DNA of 64,000 bases from NCBI GenBank assembly GCA_964596695.1, contig CAZQVE010000004.1, forward strand, positions 1 through 64,000, given 5' to 3'. Position 1 is the first letter of the stretch. Each line of letters opens with the position of its first letter. Shown one piece after another: positions 58,808 through 64,000 of the stretch. The DNA comes from UBA2112 sp964596695. Lineage in GTDB: Bacteria > Patescibacteriota > Saccharimonadia > Saccharimonadales > Saccharimonadaceae. The notes beneath the pieces are model-generated. The model ran no database searches. It had not been told where the DNA came from and worked only from the letters and a program-made list of their open reading frames with translations. A program made the position numbers and the translations under genes.

Positions 58808-58871
58808 TACGCTCTCCTAGTTATCCACATTATACGCCATGGCCCGTTGTTCTGCAGTGTGCAAACTGGAG

Positions 58872-59663
58872 TTATCCCTGGTGTTTTGACTTTCTTATCC
58901 GACGCGTCCATCGATATAGCGCCACGCCCGCGACTATCGCCACGACAACGAGGCCTCCAGCGATAAATATGGTTGACCATTGGCGTGGCGGAGCTTGATA
59001 TCCCCGGAATGTTCCCGGAGTGAACCCTATGGCCAACGTAATGTTTTCGCCCGCGCTCACACCGTCGGCCTTCGCCGTAATAACATTCCCTTCCTGGACA
59101 ACAGAACACGGCCGCGTCGATCCATGAATATCCCGTGAACACGTCAATTTTTTGTTTAGCGTTGGTTTAATCGCATCGCCGACATGAACAGTGGCAACAA
59201 CTTCGTCAAATGAGCGCTCCCATTTCGTGCCCGTTATTGCCCAGTAGAATTCATTCTCTTCCGCATTCGCCACGTATCGCGTCACGTCCCGCTGCGTATA
59301 GGTAATAACCACCGGTGTTTTCGAACCCGAAATATGCAGTATGACATCGTTGGCGCTTTCTGAGGTGGAGTATGCAAGTGGTTTACCTGTTTTGTCTGTA
59401 ACGGATTTGATGCGAAGATTCGTCGGATGACCATCGTATTTTTCGGGAATAACTCGGTCGAAGGCATAGTCACCATCTTGTGTCGGTGTTGCTGTTAGCC
59501 GTTCGATAGTCTTCAGCGTTGATCGACCCTCGTCGTCAGCTCCTAAATAGTAATCGATATGTAGCGACTGGAAATGGAAGTCTTTTTCCGCAGCCCATGT
59601 AGGTACGGCAGCAAAGATTGCCATTGCAACGCTTGCTCCAACCCATAACACAGCTCGCTTCAT
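58872..59663 (-). CDS. DUF2207-like membrane protein
   Basis: The 263-residue product has a signal peptide (MKRAVLWVGASVAMAIFAAVPTWA), an extracytoplasmic region like the N-terminal DUF2207 domain (FHFQSLHIDYYLGADDEGRSTLKTIERL, VVITYTQRDVTRYV, NEFYWAITGTKW) and one C-terminal helix with a basic tail. It lacks the long C-terminal part of larger DUF2207 proteins. TATGAT (59670-59675) ends six bases before the ATG. Role unknown. Confidence 0.75.
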   Translation of the reverse strand: MKRAVLWVGASVAMAIFAAVPTWAAEKDFHFQSLHIDYYLGADDEGRSTLKTIERLTATPTQDGDYAFDRVIPEKYDGHPTNLRIKSVTDKTGKPLAYSTSESANDVILHISGSKTPVVITYTQRDVTRYVANAEENEFYWAITGTKWERSFDEVVATVHVGDAIKPTLNKKLTCSRDIHGSTRPCSVVQEGNVITAKADGVSAGENITLAIGFTPGTFRGYQAPPRQWSTIFIAGGLVVVAIVAGVALYRWTRRIRKSKHQG

Positions 59664-59737
59664 GTTCTCATCATAACAAAAGCATAAGCATTGTTACTAG
59701 TCATATGCGAATTTTCGTAATGACAGGCCGGACACAT

Positions 59738-59790
59738 GGTTGACTTTTTATTAAACTTATGCTAATGTAGCAACAGATAGGAAATCATAA
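59738..59790 (+). promoter_or_regulatory. promoter of the acidic hypothetical operon
   Basis: TTGACT followed after 17 bases by TAATGT, with TATGC overlapping the -10 area, lies about 60 bases before the ATG at 59799. The Shine-Dalgarno of the first gene is weak (AGGAAAT, about 13 bases from the ATG). Confidence 0.45.
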
Positions 59791-59798
59791 CCACCACA

Positions 59799-61061
59799 AT
59801 GAACCACCACGAATCAGCTCCAAAACATAGTGCACCCGAAAACCCGCTCTTTGAAGAGCTTGCCGAGAAAGCTCCATCTTTTGACGATGGAGAGCACGGC
59901 AAACACGCATGGAATCCAGATCCAAACGCAGAAAACCTAAGTGTCGAGGCTATTACGAAGAGAATCGAAAGCGAACGCGCGGAAGCTGATAAAAACGAGC
60001 ACGGACAGGATACGAATACCGACGAGGTAAAAAAGCCCTACTCTTTTGAAGACTCGTACAACCAAACCCTCAATGCAATCAACAAGACAATCAATAGTGA
60101 GCTACCCTCTGATCAGCAATACAAAGACGAAATGAATGCCTTTGATAAAACGTTTGAGAAATTCGGCATCCCTACCCAAGAAGCTTCAGAAGATAGCGAC
60201 GTAACACCGGATACGCAAGAAAACGACGAAGACGCCCGGGACAGGCGCAGCGAAAACGAACGTATCGAACGCTGGAAAGCGCATGTTCTTAGTATGGACT
60301 TAACCCCTGAAGAGCGCGAGGCCGAACTGCGTAAGGGTCCCGACGGTGATGGAGACGTAGCAGAAGTCAAAACCGAAGACGAGGCTGAAGACGAAGAGTC
60401 GGAAAGCAGTGGTACGGATATGACACTGGAGGAATACCGTAAAGGTATCGAGGGTATCACCTATGATGATCTCGCGAAAATCGATAGGAAAACCCAAGAA
60501 CGTTGGGACAATGGAGCCGAATACGACGAAAGTGAGAACGAAAAGCTTGCCGATGTTATGAACAGCGTTCTCGTAGATGCTCAAAACCGAGCCGACCATC
60601 GGGATGAGGATGAAAGCGACCATGAAGATGGTAACGACGACTACGACGCTCTCCCCGATTACGACATAGAACCTCATCATGAAAGTCGCTGGAACCGGAT
60701 TAAGAGCAAGATCACTGAAGTCTTTAAAAACCGTGATCGTGCCCTCAGGCGCACGGCCAATAGGTTGTCGTATAAACTCCCCCGTAACGGCTTCCGTGAT
60801 CTTTTCAAACGTGGCGAACATGCTAAATCGTTCGGACGCCTTACCGTACAGGATCTTTACGAAGAGCAAGGTGGCGAATACGACCCTTCTGCGAATCGTA
60901 CTACTGTCAAAAAGCTCCATGAAGACAACGGTGACGTCTACGAAGCCAAGGGTGAACACAGCCATCACCGCATGAAGCCTTCCTTCTTCGGTCGTATCAT
61001 GCGTCGATTCAGTCGAAAATCTAAGTCTGAAACAAATCACGATTCAGCCGAATCGGAATAA
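59799..61061 (+). CDS. highly acidic protein with basic C-terminal part, unknown
   Basis: The 420-residue product has no signal peptide or membrane helix. The first 295 residues are rich in Asp and Glu (for example EDEAEDEESESS and HRDEDESDHEDGNDDYD) and look disordered; the last 125 residues are basic (RWNRIKSKITEVFKNRDRALRRTANRL, GRIMRRFSRKSK) with a possibly folded piece LTVQDLYEEQGGEYD. I recognise no family. Such a charge-split protein could bind a basic partner or nucleic acid. It is the first of a plus-strand set of four or five unknown genes. Confidence 0.7.
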   Translation: MNHHESAPKHSAPENPLFEELAEKAPSFDDGEHGKHAWNPDPNAENLSVEAITKRIESERAEADKNEHGQDTNTDEVKKPYSFEDSYNQTLNAINKTINSELPSDQQYKDEMNAFDKTFEKFGIPTQEASEDSDVTPDTQENDEDARDRRSENERIERWKAHVLSMDLTPEEREAELRKGPDGDGDVAEVKTEDEAEDEESESSGTDMTLEEYRKGIEGITYDDLAKIDRKTQERWDNGAEYDESENEKLADVMNSVLVDAQNRADHRDEDESDHEDGNDDYDALPDYDIEPHHESRWNRIKSKITEVFKNRDRALRRTANRLSYKLPRNGFRDLFKRGEHAKSFGRLTVQDLYEEQGGEYDPSANRTTVKKLHEDNGDVYEAKGEHSHHRMKPSFFGRIMRRFSRKSKSETNHDSAESE

Positions 61062-61085
61062 AATAACCACGTAACGGAAACAAAC

Positions 61086-61415
61086 ATGGACTACTACATC
61101 ACCGCAAAAAATCTTACCGATCTCGGCGTCGAGCTGGATGACGAAGCATTGAAAAAAATAGTCGACGAGCTCAATGAAAAAGTCGACGAAAAGATAGGGC
61201 TTGAAATCATTACCTCTCTCACCCCCGAGGATGTCGATACGCTTGCCAGTATGCAGCAGGACAAGGTATCCGAAGAAGATATTGCCAAGTGGATTACTGA
61301 ACATGTACCTGACTATCCAGAGATCATCGAAGACAACACAGCGATCGTTCTTGGTGATTTCGCCGAAGAAAGCGACCTTGTGAACGACAAAGATACAAAC
61401 GAAAGCAAAGAGTAG
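61086..61415 (+). CDS. small acidic helical protein, unknown
   Basis: The 109-residue product starts MDYYITAKNLTDLGVELDDEALKKIVDELNEKVDEKIGLEI and looks all-helical with a TSLTPEDVDTLASMQQ segment. It resembles small CPR proteins labelled DUF5663, but I cannot confirm this. It lies 24 bases after the acidic gene and one base before the next gene, so it is co-transcribed. Confidence 0.65.
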   Translation: MDYYITAKNLTDLGVELDDEALKKIVDELNEKVDEKIGLEIITSLTPEDVDTLASMQQDKVSEEDIAKWITEHVPDYPEIIEDNTAIVLGDFAEESDLVNDKDTNESKE

Positions 61416-61416
61416 A

Positions 61417-61722
61417 ATGAGTAACGAATTTGTACCCAAAAAACATGAGCATGCCCCTAACGCCGACCGCAGCCGGGACATAGGAAAAGTCGCCATCGGT
61501 AACGGTCCCATTACAAACGTTGACCCCGATATGATGCGTACCGTTCCCCTACCAAAACCAGCGCTGAGCGCAGCCGAACAGCGGCTCCAAAAATACAGGA
61601 AACGTTATGGCGACACCGTTATGAACGGTCCTCAGACTCCGACACAAAGCGTCGACGAAAAATATCCCATAGGTTCCGACGGCAAACGTGACTACAGCTC
61701 TATGTTCGGTCCTAACAAATAA
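61417..61722 (+). CDS. small hydrophilic protein, unknown
   Basis: The 101-residue product (MSNEFVPKKHEHAPNADRSRD...) is Pro- and charge-rich with a helix AALSAAEQRLQKYRKRYGD-like in the middle (ALSAAEQRLQKYRKRYG) and looks mostly disordered. The ATG follows the previous stop by one base. No family recognised. Confidence 0.6.
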   Translation: MSNEFVPKKHEHAPNADRSRDIGKVAIGNGPITNVDPDMMRTVPLPKPALSAAEQRLQKYRKRYGDTVMNGPQTPTQSVDEKYPIGSDGKRDYSSMFGPNK

Positions 61723-61825
61723 ACATCGACTTCCCTACTCATACGTAATTTAGTCGTAACAGGGGTGAACGACGAAAAGTGTTAAACTTTTCACAACCTC
61801 GTAACTCATAGACGGTATAAAATGC

Positions 61826-61854
61826 TTGACAATCACCCCTTCATTTGCTATACT
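61826..61854 (+). promoter_or_regulatory. strong promoter inside the hypothetical operon
   Basis: TTGACA (61826-61831), 17 bases, TATACT (61849-61854) with TGC before the -10 box. The transcript would start near 61861, about 30 bases before the 41-codon ORF. Confidence 0.8.
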
Positions 61855-61889
61855 AACAGGTAGTACACTAACGTGAATATATAGCATAT

Positions 61890-62015
61890 ATGGTATCAGA
61901 AGAATCAACCAATCTGACAAGTGAACCAGCCGCTCACACAACGACTCCTACTTATATAAGCCGCCAGACACGAACGTCTGGTGTTTTTAATACCAAAGAA
62001 GGCTCGGTACTATGA
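61890..62015 (+). CDS. 41-residue ORF coupled to the following gene
   Basis: An ATG at 61890 opens a 41-codon frame whose TGA overlaps the next ATG (ATGA). The peptide is Thr/Ser-rich (MVSEESTNLTSEPAAHTTT...) with a basic middle (YISRQTRTSG). No clear Shine-Dalgarno is seen. Its coding sequence contains a CCAGAC/GTCTGG hairpin followed by TGTTTTT, which resembles a terminator inside the ORF. It may be a real small protein or a leader that controls read-through. Confidence 0.45.
   Translation: MVSEESTNLTSEPAAHTTTPTYISRQTRTSGVFNTKEGSVL
61969..61990 (+). terminator. possible attenuator hairpin within the 41-codon ORF
   Basis: CCAGAC-ACGAAC-GTCTGG is followed by TGTTTTTAA. It lies between the strong promoter at 61826 and the gene at 62012, where a terminator would cut off that gene. 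Confidence 0.4.
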
Positions 62016-62692
62016 CGCGCGCCTTACATGAGTTAGTTGACGGAAGTCACGAGAGTATCGATGACCCTGTACTACTCGAACGGTTGAACACCGAGTTCCG
62101 CAACACAATCAAAGAATTCGGCAGGCAAACGGCTGATCCGGAAACTATTGCCGATATCAATCGCGCCAGCGAACGCATCCGTAAGGGTCTCGGGGCACTC
62201 GGTCTGCACGAAACGTTCGCGCTCATGGACGCAGCAGCCCTAAGCGCTGATCCTGACGTCGACAAGTTAGCCCAGAAAGCCATTGACGCACGATTCCCTG
62301 TTGAGGGCACGAATCATCAAGCATACGAAGAGGCGAACCGACGTAGCCGTCAGGAGTGGAGGGAAGGACTTCGCATCGCTAAAGAGTCTGAGGGCAAGAA
62401 ATCGTTTGGCAATGCCCTCGTAGAGGCCGAGGTTATCACCGACAGAGCACTCAGAAATGATTTCGATGAAGTAATCGATGAGAGTAACCTATCCGTAAGA
62501 GAGCAACGCTCCGCCAGAGGCGAGAAAGGCTACGCGAAACTCAAGCCCAAAGAACAGCAAGACCTCAACCACTACCGCGAAGAACGGCGGCGACGCCAGG
62601 AGCGCCAAAAGCTAACTGACATCGGCGAGCTTGATGACATAGATTTCGACGATGCAGTAAAGTTCGATTTCGATCCATTCGCTGATGATTGA
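62012..62692 (+). CDS. charged helical protein, unknown
   Basis: The 226-residue product is almost wholly helical and charged: MTRALHELVDGSHES at the start, a middle with NRRSRQEWREGLRIAKESEGKK, and a basic RREERRRRQERQK-like run before an acidic end (DIDFDDAVKFDFDPFADD). No membrane segment and no family recognised. AGAAGG precedes the ATG. A strong terminator follows, shared with greA. Confidence 0.65.
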   Translation: MTRALHELVDGSHESIDDPVLLERLNTEFRNTIKEFGRQTADPETIADINRASERIRKGLGALGLHETFALMDAAALSADPDVDKLAQKAIDARFPVEGTNHQAYEEANRRSRQEWREGLRIAKESEGKKSFGNALVEAEVITDRALRNDFDEVIDESNLSVREQRSARGEKGYAKLKPKEQQDLNHYREERRRRQERQKLTDIGELDDIDFDDAVKFDFDPFADD

Positions 62693-62734
62693 CGATGATA
62701 AGGCGGCTTAAGCCAAAATCATACTCATTGAATT

Positions 62735-62762
62735 AAAAACACCCCCTCTCGGGGGTGTTTTT
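62735..62762. terminator. bidirectional terminator
   Basis: A 12-bp stem AAAAACACCCCC/GGGGGTGTTTTT with a TCTC loop ends both the plus-strand operon and the minus-strand greA. Confidence 0.92.
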
Positions 62763-62772
62763 TGTCTAGCTC

Positions 62773-63228
62773 TTAGCCGACCTTGACGACTTCGTACTTA
62801 ATATCACCTTTCGGTGTCGTGATCGTTGCGATCTCACCTATTTTCTTGCCCATTAGTGCAAGGCCGATCGGTGACTCATTACTAATTTTACCAGCTAGCG
62901 GGTCAGCCTCTACGGGACCAACCACATGATATGTCACAGTCTTGCGACCGGTTTTTAGCTCAACCTTGCTGCCAAGCTTGACGCTGCTACTACGCGTGGC
63001 GGGGATAATCTCAGCATTCAGCAAGATATCTTCAATCTCGGCGATACGGCTCTCAACGAGACCCTGCTCTTCACGAGCGGAGTCATACTCGGCATTTTCA
63101 CTCAAGTCACCATAATCACGCGCATTCGCGATTTTATCGGCAATGTCGCTGCGGCGACTCTTTAACTCAGCTAGCTCTTGCTCTAACTCCTTTTTTCCGG
63201 CATCGGTAATTTGAAACATTTTTTTCAT
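62773..63228 (-). CDS. greA: transcription elongation factor GreA
   Basis: Rescues backtracked RNA polymerase. The 151-residue product has the coiled-coil finger with the acidic tip ARDYGDLSENAEYDSAREEQ and the C-terminal FKBP-like domain (SPIGLALMGKKIGEIATITTPKGDIKYEVV). I start at the ATG at 63228, seven bases after AAGG; in-frame ATGs just up- and downstream are possible. Confidence 0.93.
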   Translation of the reverse strand: MKKMFQITDAGKKELEQELAELKSRRSDIADKIANARDYGDLSENAEYDSAREEQGLVESRIAEIEDILLNAEIIPATRSSSVKLGSKVELKTGRKTVTYHVVGPVEADPLAGKISNESPIGLALMGKKIGEIATITTPKGDIKYEVVKVG

Positions 63229-63291
63229 AGTCATCCTTGTCGTTTTGATACAAAAAGTGCTGATAACAGCACAATCCCTCACTATCTTTAG

Positions 63292-64000
63292 CTACCCCAG
63301 TTTAGCAAGAAGCTCATGGCGTGTCAATTCAGCCGTTTCCCCTGTCGAGCGAAGGGTGTACTCGTACTTCTCCGCTTCAATCAGGCGGTCGCTAACCGTC
63401 ACGCGATGAGGAATGCCCATGAGCTCGCTATCAGCGAATTTCGTGCCGGGGCGCTCGTCGCGATCATCGTATAAAACTTCGATTCCCTGAGCGTTCAGCT
63501 GCTCATATAACTCATCCGCCAACTTGACGGCTTGCTCGCCGCCGATGCGTACGAGATAAACCTTCGCAGGCGCGATTGCCTCTGGCCATACCAGACCTTT
63601 GTCGTCACTAAAGTGTTCGGCAATGACACCCATCAGGCGGCTAACACCGATGCCGTAACAGCCCATGATAATAGGCTGGCGTTCGCCCTGTTCGTTGACA
63701 TAGTTCACGCCAAGCGCATCGGTGTATTTTGACTCCAGGTGGAACGTATTTCCGACTTCCACGCCGCGCTTCTCAATCAGATCATCCCTATTGAGACCTA
63801 GCTTCGCCAGGTTTTCGTCAGTCATAATCTCTTCGTTAATCGCCACCTTTTTGGCCTCATCGACGAATATCTTATCCTCGCCTACTTCGCTCAATGTCTG
63901 AAACTCGTCACTAAAACGCGGCGTAAAGATACCACCGTCGGCATACGTGCGATATGTCACGTCGCCTAAGCCGAGACGCTCATAAACCTTGTGGTACGCG
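63292..64000 (-). CDS. proS: prolyl-tRNA synthetase, 3' part (cut by window edge)
   Basis: The frame runs open to base 64000 on the minus strand, so the N-terminal part lies outside. Visible are motif regions YRTYADGG, the segment HLESKYTDALGVNYV, the class II motif 3 IIMGCYGIGVSRLMGVIAEH and the anticodon-binding domain (VYLVRIGGEQAVKLADELYEQL, YDDRDERPGTKFADSELMGIPHRVTV). It charges tRNA-Pro; a tRNA-Pro gene lies 9 kb away. Confidence 0.92.
   Translation of the reverse strand, partial: AYHKVYERLGLGDVTYRTYADGGIFTPRFSDEFQTLSEVGEDKIFVDEAKKVAINEEIMTDENLAKLGLNRDDLIEKRGVEVGNTFHLESKYTDALGVNYVNEQGERQPIIMGCYGIGVSRLMGVIAEHFSDDKGLVWPEAIAPAKVYLVRIGGEQAVKLADELYEQLNAQGIEVLYDDRDERPGTKFADSELMGIPHRVTVSDRLIEAEKYEYTLRSTGETAELTRHELLAKLG

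Noticed and set aside
60300..61040. 246-codon minus-strand frame opposite the acidic gene
   Set aside because: It is a shadow of the Asp/Glu-rich codons of the plus-strand gene and has no ribosome-binding site.

Overview
The window reads as a chromosomal segment of a Candidatus Saccharibacteria (TM7, Patescibacteria/CPR) genome. The evidence is gene content and style: a compact division and cell-wall cluster, short proteins, many gene overlaps of 1-4 bases, a DprA-TopA pair, a sigma-region-4 plus HARE-HTH protein, a TraG/HerA-like ATPase, a Pif1-like helicase, a type IV pilin-like protein, paired coiled-coil CHAP hydrolases next to FtsEX, and glycyl-tRNA synthetase of the single-chain type. 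TGA is used as a stop and prfB is present, so the code is the standard bacterial one. I saw no insertion sequence, prophage or CRISPR array.

Layout. 1-11 kb is mostly plus strand: two small membrane ORFs and a candidate structured RNA (both minus strand), then dprA, a small ORF, topA, a small membrane ORF, a sigma4/HARE regulator, another small ORF, and a TraG/HerA-like ATPase with a small membrane protein. 11.0-11.76 kb is a gene-free AT-rich gap where gene direction switches to convergent. 11.76-20.3 kb is the dcw cluster on the minus strand (mraZ, rsmH, ftsL-like, PBP/ftsI, mraY, ftsW, murG, ftsQ), headed by three MraZ-type boxes. 20-30 kb carries yvcK, a HAD hydrolase, an LssY_C protein, a Pif1-like helicase, a pilin, a large surface protein, rnhA, a YgjV-like protein, two alpha/beta hydrolases and a PaaX/Cas2-like protein between low-complexity tracts. 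30-41 kb holds glyS, recO, a degenerate two-component pair, xseAB, a flippase-like membrane protein, a THUMP methyltransferase, rpmA, a receiver protein and a Ctp protease. 41.7-46.1 kb is a wall-remodelling block (two CHAP hydrolases, ftsX, ftsE). 46-64 kb has prfB, murI, murD, an M16 peptidase, secA, hpf, tRNA-Pro, serS, an ABC exporter pair, a four- to five-gene acidic hypothetical operon, greA and the 3' part of proS.

Two styles of gene start are visible. Many single-copy housekeeping genes have a TATAAT-like box ending 6-7 bases before the start codon, which implies leaderless mRNAs. By contrast at least six tiny ORFs sit in self-contained units: promoter, a hairpin close to the predicted transcript start, a strong Shine-Dalgarno, a short and often membrane-spanning ORF and usually a strong terminator. 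Two of these units share a homologous terminator.

The most interesting items are this small-gene class, the unidentified RNA at 1.07-1.36 kb, the histidine-kinase/receiver pair lacking both phospho-residues, the PaaX/Cas2-like gene with its 38-bp dyad promoter and 46-bp palindrome, the symmetric divergent leaderless promoter at 37.8 kb, and the promoter-linked 5' half of tRNA-Pro. All calls are from reading the sequence; no database search was run.
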